Shown in pieces: positions 1 through 8,803 of a DNA stretch of 20,231 nt (positions are counted from its first letter, which is position 1; each line of letters begins with the position of its first letter). The notes beneath the pieces are model-generated. The model was not told where the DNA came from, made no database searches, and saw nothing but the letters and a program-made list of their open reading frames with translations. The DNA lies in the NCBI GenBank assembly GCA_020650975.1, contig JAIPMN010002109.1, positions 5,359 through 25,589 on the forward strand. Reading direction: 5' to 3'. The translations under genes were made by a program, and so were the position numbers. Origin of the DNA: Apostichopus californicus. Taxonomy: Eukaryota > Echinodermata > Holothuroidea > Aspidochirotida > Stichopodidae.

Positions 1-4
1 TTAA

Positions 5-37
5 TTTTTTTTTTTTTTTTTTTTTTGGGGGGTGGGC
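5..37. repeat. T-run followed by G-run
   Basis: T22 followed by G6, a T and GGG. It resembles the complement of an A-tail joined to a C-run. It is at the window edge, so any retrocopy to its left cannot be judged. Confidence 0.8.
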
Positions 38-952
38 TGAATTTTTTTTTTCAAAAGATGGGCATTTGAAGATTTCCTATAGGACAGACTTGTATCTGCT
101 TGAAATAATTTTTTTACTTTCTGTAAAATTAATCAAATTGAACTAATTTTCAGTTCAGTTGGATATTTTGTTGGCGACAACAATGTAACGCACTGTACAC
201 ATGTATATATTCATGAAAATATATATTACATCATCTCATATGATACTTTGCTAACAGACTACTTCGTTACTACAGAGCACAAAGGCAACAAATGGAAAAT
301 TAAACGAAATAAAATAAAGAAGTTCATCTTTGACAATATCAGTACTATAAAAGTAACATCCCAACAGTTGTCTAATTAATGTATGTTTCCAGATCAACCA
401 ATAATAATCATAGCAATGATGTTACATCTCATTCACTTCCTGTTTATTCTTTGGGGGGTGGGGGGGGGGTATTTATGTATGAGAAGCCCTGAAGCTATAA
501 AATTAAAAGCACAAAATGTAAATTAATTACAGTATTTCCCTGACTGTTTTGTAAATTATTGCTGATGTACATGTCATATGAATATTGGTTCAGGAGCTGA
601 TGTGAGAAGCGTTAACGTTAACAAATTCCTGATCTTGAAATGAATCTTACAGTATAGAAAGTTATATGTCTTAACTGAAGTTATTTATATCAGCTCTGTC
701 AAAAATATGGCATTTTGGTAGAATATGAATTTGATATATATGTAATTATAGTGAAATTTAAAAATTAAAAAGAACTTCAGATCAGCCTACACTCCTACAG
801 TAACCAACCTGAAACCCATACACTTGAACTGGCATATTGTTGACAAATTGGCAAAACCGAGGATTATAATAAAAAAGATGAAGTCACACTCAGAACGTCA
901 GTTTGCATTATTGCTGTAAAGCTGTTTTTTTGTATTATTATAATGTAAGTAG
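38..952. other. AT-rich spacer, no gene seen
   Basis: Apart from the poly-G run at 453-469 I see no exon, repeat unit or RNA gene. Three TACAGTA words occur (near 528, 649 and 797). Confidence 0.5.
453..469 (+). repeat. Poly-G run
   Basis: Six Gs, one T and ten Gs. One of many G- or C-homopolymer runs scattered on both strands in this window. Confidence 0.9.
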
Positions 953-1110
953 CTGCCTAGTCTTCTCTTTGCTGTCACATCTCTCTCTCCCCATCCTCCC
1001 TTCTTGCTCTCCCTCCTGCTCATGCTCTCCCATCCAGCATCCCCCACCCCTCCTATACTCTCGACACCCCCTGCCTCCACCCCTGCCTCCCCCCCTTCCT
1101 CACGAACTCT
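953..1110. repeat. Pyrimidine-rich low-complexity tract
   Basis: CT/CCC-rich DNA with irregular CCTCC and CACCC words. It produces open frames on both strands with biased composition (Ser/Pro/Leu on plus, Gly/Arg/Glu on minus), which I treat as artefacts. Confidence 0.75.
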
Positions 1111-1204
1111 TCAGTTCCCTTGCCTTGCCTTTAAAACAAAGCTACAGTTACCTCCACCCATAAGTACTAGAGCTCCGTCAAAGAAGAACACATTTATAAT
1201 TTAA

Positions 1205-2032
1205 TGGTGTGTTTTTTAATGGCCTTTATGACCAGTCAAATGGTCCTGCGAGTATTCAGTGATATCAAGGTAAAAGACAACGATGCATTTGATCATTAAG
1301 TGACTGACGTTGGAGGTTTTACATCCTGTTTACAGGCAGGAGAGACGGTTAATGGTGTCATCCTTAATACTCTCCTCCTGTAGTATACCCAGACTTACTT
1401 TAATAAGTTCAAAGCTTCTTTAAGCTGACAAGAAGACTCCCAGACATAATGTCAGCAGATTTAGGGTGAGTACGAAAGCGCTTCATCTTCAGCTGAAAGT
1501 AAAGTGTCAGTTTAAGTTCCAAAGGCGTGTGGGGCAATTTGCTAAATTAATACAAAGAGATTCGTCTAGGCTTTGGATCTTGTAACACTATATCTAAATG
1601 GGGTGAGTCATGAGAAATGTTTACATTAATGTCATGGCAATTGCACTGAGATGTGAAAACAGAGCCTTTGTAGGGTTTTCTGACAGTCCAAGAAAGGAAG
1701 AAAACAGTGATGCTAAGTTCACAATAAACTGCCATAATAATGAAGGAATTTAGTTTGACAAACCACGATTCATTTCAAGATAGTGGAGTAAAAAGGTAGA
1801 AAATTGGACATTTTTGGGTTGGTTTTTAATACTTGCTAGTAAATATTATGAAAATTGTGTAAGAGTGACAAAATGTTGAAGATTTAATAAAAGATATTTA
1901 TTATTAACTCATTTTAACCTTTAGTTTGTTAAAAAAAAAAAGTCCACAGAAAAAATTTGTAGTTGATTTTTAACTGGTAGGTTCCAAAGAGGAGAAAGTG
2001 GGTTGTATCAATCCTGAAAGTGGTATATAGAT
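1205..2032. other. AT-rich spacer with one weak exon-like start
   Basis: Besides the hairpin at 1331-1382, the only gene-like signal is ATG TCA GCA GAT TTA GG|GTGAGT (ATG at 1449, donor at 1466). This would be a six-codon first exon but lacks promoter support. Nothing else is recognised. Confidence 0.3.
1331..1382 (+). other. Bulged hairpin
   Basis: TACAGG-C-AGGAGAG at 1331-1344 pairs with CTCTCCTCCTGTA at 1370-1382: thirteen base pairs with a single bulged C. An inner TTAA/TTAA plus GG/CC helix closes around a six-base loop. The whole is about 52 bases, shorter than a usual animal pre-miRNA. It may be a foldback remnant or a structured RNA segment. Confidence 0.45.
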
Positions 2033-2058
2033 GGGGTTGGGTGGGGGGGAGGGGGCAG
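2033..2058 (+). repeat. G-rich block
   Basis: GGGG, GGG, GGGGGGG and GGGGG runs within 26 bases, able to form a G-quadruplex on the plus strand. Confidence 0.75.
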
Positions 2059-2184
2059 TCCAAAAACATTTCAAGTCATGTAGTTAACAGGTAGATGAGA
2101 AAGTACATGTATTAAGAGAGGAGTCAGTTAGATTTGGTAAACTTGCTGACCAAATTTTAAACTGATACTTTGATGAAACAAGAA

Positions 2185-2194
2185 GCTCTCTGAT
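2185..2194. repeat. Possible left target-site duplication of the SINE
   Basis: GCTCTCTGAT occurs here and again at 2582-2591, right at the tRNA-like head of the SINE. The right copy is exactly where a target-site duplication should be. The left copy lies ~75 bases beyond the ATT tail, so either the element is longer than its recognisable tail, something later inserted there, or the match is chance. Confidence 0.35.
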
Positions 2195-2270
2195 GGATCT
2201 AATTGTGGAACTTGCCAATATTTTGTCTCAAAATGTTATAAATTAAATAGTAATGCACATTGCCATGATA

Positions 2271-2588
2271 GTAATAATAATGATGTATCATTTATATAGC
2301 GCAAAGTATATATGCAAATTCATTTCTATGCACTTTACAATCACAATATTACCCTGGTCAAAGATAACCTGTCAAACATAGAGACAATCCCTCCACATGA
2401 CAGCAGCTAAACAGCGCCCAACTGACAGTTTTATCTCACAGGTCCCCACTTATACACCTTGGTGAAGAGAGGCAATGGAGATAAAATGCCTTGCCCAAGG
2501 ACACAGCGCAATGATCTGACCAGGGCTCGAACCTGCAAACCTAAGATCACAAGTCCAATGCCTTAACCACTTGACCACAACGCTCTCT
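2271..2588 (-). mobile_element. tRNA-derived SINE
   Basis: Read on the minus strand, the element begins with a tRNA-like head. The Pol III A box TGGTCAAGTGG is at 2577-2567 and the B box GGTTCGAGCC at 2533-2524, with spacing typical of a tRNA promoter. The body follows with GTGTCCTTGGGCAAGGC (2504-2488), a string I associate from memory with tRNA-SINE bodies in many aquatic animals. The 3' part ends with a GCGCTATATAAATGA-type segment and an imperfect ATT-repeat tail at 2285-2271. SINEs are non-autonomous and are mobilised by a partner LINE. It sits in non-coding DNA and codes for nothing. The tRNA-like anticodon region is degenerate, so this is not a working tRNA gene. Confidence 0.85.
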
Positions 2589-2591
2589 GAT

Positions 2592-3094
2592 CATGTACAG
2601 CTTGATTGCCCAAACTTAAATTATTAAAGTCCACTAAAAAAAAACATTTTTAAAAGATAAAGAAAGAAGGCAGAGAGTCTGTTGTCCAATACCAATTACG
2701 TCAATTGAAAAGTGAAAGCCATTCTATGAAAGCAATTAGACACCATCACACTGAACCTGGTCAACTTGTTGACAGGCACCGCGGCAAAACAAAACTTTAC
2801 AATGATCAATAGGATATTAATTTTGTGTGTCTTTCCACTCCATTGATTCAGATGAATTATGACAATATTTATTAACGAACATAAGACCTTTTAATGCACT
2901 TGGGTTAAGTACTGCAGAAGAAGAAACTTCAATTAATACAAAGTCTACATGAAAGTAACAGAAATAAAGAAATATTTAAGATGATTGAGAGGTTACTTTA
3001 TTGCATGCTTCTAGTAAAGTCAACGTTTTTATTCAAATTGTTTTTGGTTGTGATTTATATCTTACTTGAACAGTGACAAATTTATTAACTAACA
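2592..3094. other. AT-rich spacer, nothing recognised
   Basis: No exon-like frame, hairpin or repeat that I could support. Confidence 0.4.
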
Positions 3095-3180
3095 GGGGAA
3101 GGGGAGGGGGTGGGGAAGGGGAAGGGAGGGGAGGGGTGTGGGAGGGGAAGGGTGAGGCAGAGGGGGAGGGGGTGCAGGTG
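3095..3180 (+). repeat. G-rich tract, G-quadruplex-forming
   Basis: About 85 bases consist nearly only of purines, with many GGGG/GGGGG runs separated by A, AA or T. The short loops and dense runs fit stable G-quadruplex formation on the plus strand and triplex or H-DNA as a duplex. It is likely an expanded GGGGAA/GGGA microsatellite. Confidence 0.85.
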
Positions 3181-3735
3181 TGCTTCTACACTGGTTTGAA
3201 AGCAACATCATAGCATAGAGCCATAAATAGAACAGTGTAATATTAGTAAAGAGATTCAAAGAGAAGTGTATGTTGATGGTAAATTGTATAATCTTTGCTT
3301 AAAACAGTTTTGCATGAAGACTGACAAATTGTTTAAATTTAGTTTTTAGTAAAACTTAAAAGCATAGATACAGGATGGAGAATCTATACATACTATATAT
3401 ACTATACAATGACACGATTAATGGTTTAATATTGACGCAATTTTGTCATTTGAAAATTATTAAATACAACAACACAAAATTTTCATATTACAACCATTGA
3501 CCAAAATTGTATGAGTTCAGGCTTTTAATTACAAAAATTACAGTTGCATTGATTATAAGGTTTTTTCAGATATTGACCTTTGAACTCCACAGAAAACTAT
3601 ATCCCTACTAACCTGTCTCCTATACATATATATGCACAGCTGCATTGCTTATAACAATTGGTGACATTCTTGCAAAGTGACCCCAATGACCCTTCATCAT
3701 CTTTCTTCCAAATCTACCACAGAGTTCATCCAAAC
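3181..3735. other. AT-rich spacer, nothing recognised
   Basis: There are short alternating TATA/ATAC stretches near 3390-3410 and 3622-3634, with no gene or repeat unit. Confidence 0.4.
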
Positions 3736-3999
3736 TTTACTGTTAGAGTTCAATTCTCTCCATCCCTTGTCTACTAATCCCCTTACATCTATCTCTTTGT
3801 GTTCACCATGCTCATTAACCTGTCTGTATTATGTGCATGTTTTTGTCCCTTCTGTTACTGTTACTTGTCATTTAGCCTTTGAAGAAGATCCTGCTAGGAT
3901 CGAAATGTCAGGCCAACTTACTTTTACACATTCTCCTACACAGGCTCTCTAGTGGATAAGCAGTTTGCTAACAGTTTCATTTTATTTAGAGTTCAATGC
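3736..3999. mobile_element. Possible degenerate retroelement end fragment
   Basis: This unit surrounds the hairpin at 3876-3912. A short direct repeat, TTAGAGTTCAAT with similar T-rich lead-in, occurs near 3745 and 3988. This would fit (pseudo)terminal repeats about 240 bases apart. No reverse transcriptase or endonuclease motif is present. The overlapping open frame has no recognisable domain. Confidence 0.25.
3876..3912 (+). other. Hairpin with retroelement-tail / hammerhead-like core
   Basis: A perfect six-base-pair stem, GATCCT (3887-3892) and AGGATC (3896-3901), has a GCT loop. It is preceded by TTGAAGAA and followed by GAAATGTC. The arrangement 'TGAAGA - stem - CGAAA' is one I recall from the ends of some invertebrate retroelements, Penelope-like ones among them. 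It loosely resembles the hammerhead core (CUGANGA - stem II - GAAA). Here the C of CUGA is a T and an extra A precedes the stem, so self-cleavage is not expected. Confidence 0.4.
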
Positions 4000-4009
4000 T
4001 ATTAACAGA

Positions 4010-4827
4010 ACATTTCTAGAATTTAGTCTCTGTGGATGGGCAAATGACCTTTCACCTCCACCAAAAAAAAAAAAAAAAGGTGTTCTTGAACTCAGTAAAG
4101 GTGGAGCTACATATATACAAAGTATGCCAATGTTAAACCACAATGTACATTTTGACTCAACCTGTTTATAAACCAAGGCATATCACAGAAATATGTACAC
4201 ATTTAAACATACGCAAACACCAGAGCATGTACAATCACCATCCCATTGATTGCTTTTGCCTTCGGCATCAAATAAAAAAATTACATTTTGTTTTTTAATC
4301 TAAATTTAGATAAAGGTGCACTTTAATTTTGCCTGTAAAGAGGCTCACATAAGCTGCTTGATATTGTCCTATAAAATTGTGTGCCATTCTGATTTCCCCT
4401 TAAAGATGTCGTCTGACAAAACCGAAAGAGATTGGATATCAGTTCTTAGTATGTGAAGATAAAGTGCACACAGGAATCATTCAAAAGGGACTTGTGAAAT
4501 ATGAATACAAAGACTAGAGGACAGTTACAGGTAAATTAAAATAGCAAAACAATTTCATATTAAAGTTCAAGGAAAAGTGTGAAAAGAACACAAAAATGTA
4601 ATTTGTGTAATAACCTCAGTAACTGGTATAGTTTTTGACGTGTTTTCATTTATTTCATAGAGCTAGCTAGTATTTATGCTAGATTACAACTTATCAACCT
4701 ACAGCCCCCTCTTCACACTGCCACACTAATCACCCCTCCCCCCATGATGCATGATCTTACTTTAATTCCACAGAAACAAATTTTGTCACCCACAGACTTA
4801 ATAGAATGTAACATAAATGTATTGTAA
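4010..4827. other. AT-rich spacer
   Basis: Contains an A-run at 4063-4078. The two opposite open frames here are read through the A-run and are not supported. No repeat or exon recognised. Confidence 0.4.
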
Positions 4828-5210
4828 TTTGCAAACATCTCTTTTAAAGTTTATAGACTATATTTCTCTGTCCTGGTAGAATTTGAATCGAACAAACCCA
4901 AACCATCCTTGTTGGTTCATTTGCAAACATTTCTTTAAAGTTTATAGACTATATTTCTCTGTCCTGGTAGAATTTGGATCCTGGGAGACACAAACCCAAC
5001 CATCCTTGTTGGCTCATTTGCAAACATTTCTTTCAAGTTTATAGACTATATTTCTCTGTCTCGGTATAATTTGTATCCTGGAAGACAAAAGACCCAGCCA
5101 TCCTTGTTGGTTCATCTGCAAACATTTCTTTAAAGTTTACAGACTATATTTCTCTGTCCTGGAATAATTTGAATCGAACAAACCTGCAACCATCATTGTT
5201 GGTTCATTTG
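4828..5210. repeat. Four-copy tandem repeat, 92-98 bp unit
   Basis: The landmark GCAAACAT recurs at 4831, 4923, 5020 and 5118, giving unit lengths of 92, 97, 98 and 92. Each unit contains 'AAGTTTATAGACTATATTTC' (one base varies), TCTCTGTC, and CCATCCTTGTTGG. Units 1 and 4 carry the short internal variant GAATCGAACAAAC. Units 2 and 3 carry a longer one with ATCCTGGGAGACA or a close relative. Copies differ by several substitutions, so the array is not recent. No unit has a useful open frame. Confidence 0.92.
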
Positions 5211-5360
5211 ACTGAGATCTTTTTGAAACTTGAGCACCTCTCCTAACAGCTAATTCAGAAATTCTATACCATTTGGGAGATATCATCGATTAAAACTCAC
5301 CTCTGGCAGCTATCACTTTGTAAATCTGTGATGTCATCATAATGCCACTAGGATCTAAAA

Positions 5361-5514
5361 TCTCTCTTCTTTCTCTTTGTTTTTCTTGTCATATTTTCAA
5401 AGGTAAAATCTCAAATTGATTGACAATATTGACTGAAACCAAAGCCATCATCAGGTTAAGAGATTCAATATATATATTCACCATTTGCAAAACCCATCTC
5501 CATTACAGAAAATA
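5361..5514. repeat. Interspersed repeat, copy A
   Basis: This stretch aligns in order with 11161-11316. Shared landmarks are a pyrimidine-rich start, CATATTTTCAA, TTGA(CA)CTGAAACCA, a GTTAAGAG(A/C)T block, and CCAAAAG/GCAAAAC-CCATCTC ending in TAGAAAATAA/CAGAAAATAA. Its right part also resembles the unit of the adjoining 161-bp array, so array and repeat probably share an origin. Confidence 0.65.
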
Positions 5515-5947
5515 AACACCCATCTCCTTTACATATTAAACACAAGCAGCGTAAATAAAACATAAAAGGATAGAGAAGATGTGATTTGATGATGTAATAT
5601 TTAGACTTGATCAAGTCTTCATACCTACATGTAAAGGTTTAATATTTTACATTCATCATTTGCAAAAACTCATCAAAATTACCGGAAAAAAATATAACAA
5701 CATTGTAATAAAGAAAGAAAACATAAAAGGATAGAGAGGATGTGATTTGATGATGTCATAATTATACTTGATCACGTCTTCATCCATACATGTAAAGGTT
5801 CAATATTTTACATTTCATCATTTGCAAAAACTCATCAAAATTACAGAAAAAAAATATAACAACATTGTAATACAGAAAGAAAACATGAAAGGAATGATGA
5901 ATAAGATGTGATTTGATGATGTCATATTTATACTTGATCAAGTCTTC
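5465..5947. repeat. Tandem repeat, 161-162 bp unit, two full and two partial copies
   Basis: A full unit starts with ACATAAAAGGATAGAGA at 5560 and again at 5721. A partial third starts with ACATGAAAGG at 5883 and ends after the CAAGTCTTC motif near 5947. A degenerate partial copy precedes them (TTCAATATATATATTCACCATTTGCAAAA... from 5465). Shared blocks include GATGTGATTTGATGATGT, TACATGTAAAGGTT, ATTTGCAAAAACTCATCAAA and AATATAACAACATTGTAATA. The overlapping minus-strand open frame at 5780-6064 is read through these repeats and is not a gene. Confidence 0.9.
5603..5618. other. 16-base perfect palindrome in the 161-bp unit
   Basis: AGACTTGATCAAGTCT is its own reverse complement. In the later units it is degraded (ATACTTGATCACGTCT, ATACTTGATCAAGTCT), so the first copy may be closest to the ancestral form or may have become symmetric secondarily. 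Confidence 0.85.
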
Positions 5948-6022
5948 TGCGTGTGAAGTAACATTGAACCTGTGATATTGTCTGAATGACCGTTTAAGAT
6001 CTTCCTTAGCTGTTTTGGGAAG

Positions 6023-6190
6023 TTGTTCATGAATGACATGAATGATCTCTATCACATAGACCAATAGTGAGGGTTGTGTCTCCTGGCTTTAGAGGGTGCA
6101 GTGAGGTAGGGGGGAGGGGGCATGCTGTTCATGACAGTTATCTCTATCACATCTGACTAATGATGATGGTTGCTATGGGATTGTGTCTCC
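6023..6190. repeat. Diverged two-copy duplication
   Basis: TTGTTCATGA...ATCTCTATCACAT...GGTTGTGTCTCC at 6023-6083 recurs as CTGTTCATGA...ATCTCTATCACAT...GGATTGTGTCTCC at 6125-6190. The offset is about 102-107 bases with small insertions. A G-rich stretch (6107-6120) separates the copies. Confidence 0.7.
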
Positions 6191-6444
6191 ACAGATCACC
6201 TTATGTGGCTCCTTTATCAATACTTGGTTTTTCTGCATGCCACATCTCCTTCAAAGTTAAATTAATCAGAACTTCTCTTATGATTCTCCTACAATTGGCT
6301 TTGTGCAATCTAAGTTATAAATGGAAACCTCTGTAATGAAAATGAGTGAATTTATTGTAAGGAAACTGTCCTTTATGGAATGCCAAAAGGGCAACTGTTT
6401 TGTGGTCATATTTTAGTGTAAAGTTGCTTCGTAATTTTTCTTTT

Positions 6445-6464
6445 TCTTCTTCTTCTTCTTCTTC
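6445..6464. repeat. CTT trinucleotide microsatellite
   Basis: Seven or so TTC/CTT units. It produces the poly-lysine stretch in the minus-strand conceptual frame. Confidence 0.9.
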
Positions 6465-6791
6465 ATACTGCCATGCTCATCAATGGTATTATCATCTGCA
6501 AATATTAAAGTTATAACTATATTTTTACACTTTGTTTTACAATTTTTAATTTTTGTGGCCATTTCAGAACATCTAGCAATTTTTGTTGTCACCATACAGT
6601 CCCTTTAAAGACCTCCAAGGCCTAAAACAGGAAAATAAGATTAATTTTCAAGAATATAACCTCACATCTAGAAGAATCTGCAGTTATAAAGTATCGATGA
6701 AAACTATCTTTCTTGTTGATGTCCAGCAATGTTTTACTCGAGTTGATATCAAATGTCCATGACTATAGTGGTCGGAGTCCACGACGTACCC

Positions 6792-6909
6792 GTTCTTTTT
6801 AAAGTTTGATGGCATCCATATTTGATATGCCAATCTCTCCGATCCAATTCCTTCGTCCTCGTCACCATGGCAGCAGAACACATGTGCATCTATGTAATAT
6901 CCATCACAT
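6792..6909 (-). CDS. Possible internal coding exon of unknown gene
   Basis: One minus-strand frame is open for about 80 codons (6684-6926), ending in TAA at 6684-6686. Its middle part reads like protein (CDGYYIDAHVFCCHGDEDEG, then GSERLAYQIWMPSNFKKNG) with mixed codon use and GC-rich codons unusual for the flanks. A possible acceptor (ACCTTAG|AATGTG) bounds it on the right and a GG|GTACGT donor-like site on the left. The frame has no ATG near its start. The phase does not fit a direct splice from the exon at 15835. Conserved-looking Cys/His/Asp/Glu residues are present, but I know no family with this pattern. A chance open frame remains quite possible. Confidence 0.2.
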
Positions 6910-6926
6910 TCTAAGGTTTCCACACA

Positions 6927-8722
6927 AATAGCTCAAAACCTTGGGAATTATAAGGGCCGTTTCATCTAACACACGCAGTCAAAATTAAATCACAGGGTTT
7001 TAAATTACCGTCAACGATTTACAAAGGAGACTTTCTAGAGGCCCTCTGTGGCTGTTGACAGCCAACGCCGGTATTGAATTAGTGTATGTATGCGAAATAC
7101 TACCGAAGGAAGGATTCTCAAGTTCAGTCGAGTTCAGGAGAAAGTTTACTGCCAGTTGAGCACTGCATTTCGTAAATTCAACAAGGAATATATAGTTTTT
7201 CCTGCTCATTTATTAATAGTCCGATCGGTAACACCATATATGTTTCCAAAGTCAAATTCAGATACCAAGTACAGTCATTTTCATTTTATGCAGTTGATCA
7301 GCTGAAATTAAATGCTGCTTATATTTTTTTATTAATACAGTATATTGAATAATAATAACTAGTTTTTGTATTTAACGCAGATTCAACAAAAAGTTGTTCA
7401 ATGGGCTTTACGGACTCGTGCTGAAAGTGCAAAAACTTATAGAGTTGAGGGAAAAGACAAGTTTTAAGACAGCGCTTGAATTGAATTACAGTTGAATTAC
7501 AGTTCTCATGTGCAGCCCAAGGTGACTTATTTAACTTTCCAAGGAGATCCAGATTTGAACAGATATATACATACAAATGTGAAAGGAAAATCTATTTGTA
7601 AGAGTCAGTGACTTTTCAAATTTTCAGTTTAATGTTTGCTATCAAAAAGTATACCTGGGCATTTACATAGAGCTTCTAGGCTTCTTGGTTGCTTTAAGGT
7701 TTGACCCACAGGTTTTCCCATCAAAACGTATGTGCAGCACCTTAAGGTGATATACTCCTACTAGCGTCTATATCAATCAGTCGCAAGTGTTCTCCTTCAG
7801 GAAAAGTGCCAATTAGGAGCAGGAGAACAACTTTTTTGCTATGTTATCAATTAGGATGTGTTTTTTGAGGCTTGGATGTTAAAGAACATGAATGGAAGCA
7901 CATGTGATTAAAAAATTGGGTAAATTGAGGCAACTTTAGACCAGTTTAGCCCTCCCAGAAGCAGCGTACGAAGATTGTTAACGACTGAGCAAAAAGAGGT
8001 TTCGTAGCAAAAAATCTGCACGGTCATGGTACGGAAAATTGATGGTGCCATGAAAGGCCAACTTGTCAGCTAACCAGTGATGCATGGGTAGCGTTTTAGC
8101 TAGTGAGAACTTCTATCTAGACTTGGAGAACACATTACTTTTGTGATTTAGTGTGTAAGTCAATGGGACTTTTAATGGGCGTATGCTACCTTAATGGCTG
8201 TACCAAACAACTCTGTTAATACTCAGAGACGGACAAAAGCTGTTTTGTTCTTCAGAAACCCAACATTTACAGTAGTCATAGCCTAGATTTTTATTCAGTT
8301 TGGCAAACCATTCTGTATCTATGCATGAAAAGTGGATAAATCTTGTAAATTTCAATCCATCCATTCTGCCAACCCTTGACCCTCCCTAAAGCTTTGTGAC
8401 ATTTTGTGATGTTTTCCAAAGTTTAAACTATAAACCTTTTCAACTTTGTTACAGTGCAGCATGGTAAATGGCCTGCATGATACATACAGTAATTTCAACC
8501 CAACTCCACATAATACTTTGAGATATTTATAACAATTTTTCTTTTCTTCACTTGTATTTTTAATTTCTTCTCAATTGCTCACTCCCTTCTACTGACGACC
8601 TGTAAACATGCAACGTTATCACAATTTCAATATTTTTTTCCCACAAGATTTTCAATAAAGAAATTTATGCCGACAGTCTTTCTTTACTTAACAGCTTCTG
8701 CAAATATTTGAAAAGCTTGCCT
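6927..8722. other. Long stretch without a supported gene
   Basis: Open frames here are short, lack splice-site support at both ends, and have no recognisable motif. A short duplicated word (TTGAATTACAG, twice at 7481-7503) is the only local repeat noted. Confidence 0.4.
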
Positions 8723-8730
8723 TATAAAAG
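8723..8730 (+). promoter_or_regulatory. Candidate TATA box
   Basis: TATAAAAG matches the metazoan TATA consensus. It lies 56 bases upstream of an ATG in strong initiation context that is followed by a splice donor. A transcription start ~30 bases downstream would fall around 8753-8760 and give a leader of about 30 bases. Confidence 0.3.
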
Positions 8731-8785
8731 CTTTCAAGAAAACTGTAATTATATAGTCTGTCTGTAAACTGAGTCTAAACCGAAC

Positions 8786-8803
8786 ATGGAGATCGAGTCT
8801 ACG
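8786..8803 (+). CDS. Candidate tiny first coding exon (six codons)
   Basis: ATG GAG ATC GAG TCT ACG is followed directly by GTAAGC, a good 5' splice site, giving MEIEST and a phase-0 intron starting at 8804. The start has A at -3 and G at +4, the two bases that matter most in animal start context. A TATAAAAG box lies 56 bases upstream. The elements are individually common, but their order and spacing are those of a TATA-driven first exon. No second exon is identified; in-frame read-through continues V-S-I-M-S-T-T-T-G-K without an early stop, so the donor is not required for an open frame. No product can be named. Confidence 0.22.

Noticed and set aside
903-1204. Ser/Pro/Leu-rich plus-strand and Gly/Arg-rich minus-strand frames
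   Set aside because: These are produced by the pyrimidine-rich low-complexity tract.
2516-2588. tRNA gene on the minus strand
   Set aside because: A and B boxes are present, but stems are mismatched and the sequence continues into a SINE body and tail, so it is a SINE head.
3677-3952. 91-codon plus-strand frame ending EEDPARIEMSGQ...
   Set aside because: It covers the hairpin/retroelement-tail motif, which explains the sequence as non-coding structure; no enzyme motif is present.
5303-5383. Minus-strand exon-like stretch reading ILDPSGIMMTSQIYKVIAAR with a CCAGAG|GTGAGT donor
   Set aside because: It looks coding, but part overlaps the start of interspersed copy A, the acceptor side is purine-rich, and the corresponding part near 11161 is not open in the same way. 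Only a transcript or a conserved protein match would revive it.
4828-5947. CRISPR-like array
   Set aside because: The repeats are long, contiguous tandem units without unique spacers, in eukaryotic DNA.
6413-6595. FADDNTI string on the minus strand, recalling the reverse transcriptase (Y/F)ADD box
   Set aside because: The frame is 60 codons, ends in poly-Lys from a CTT microsatellite, and has no other RT motif near it. The match is four residues and likely chance.
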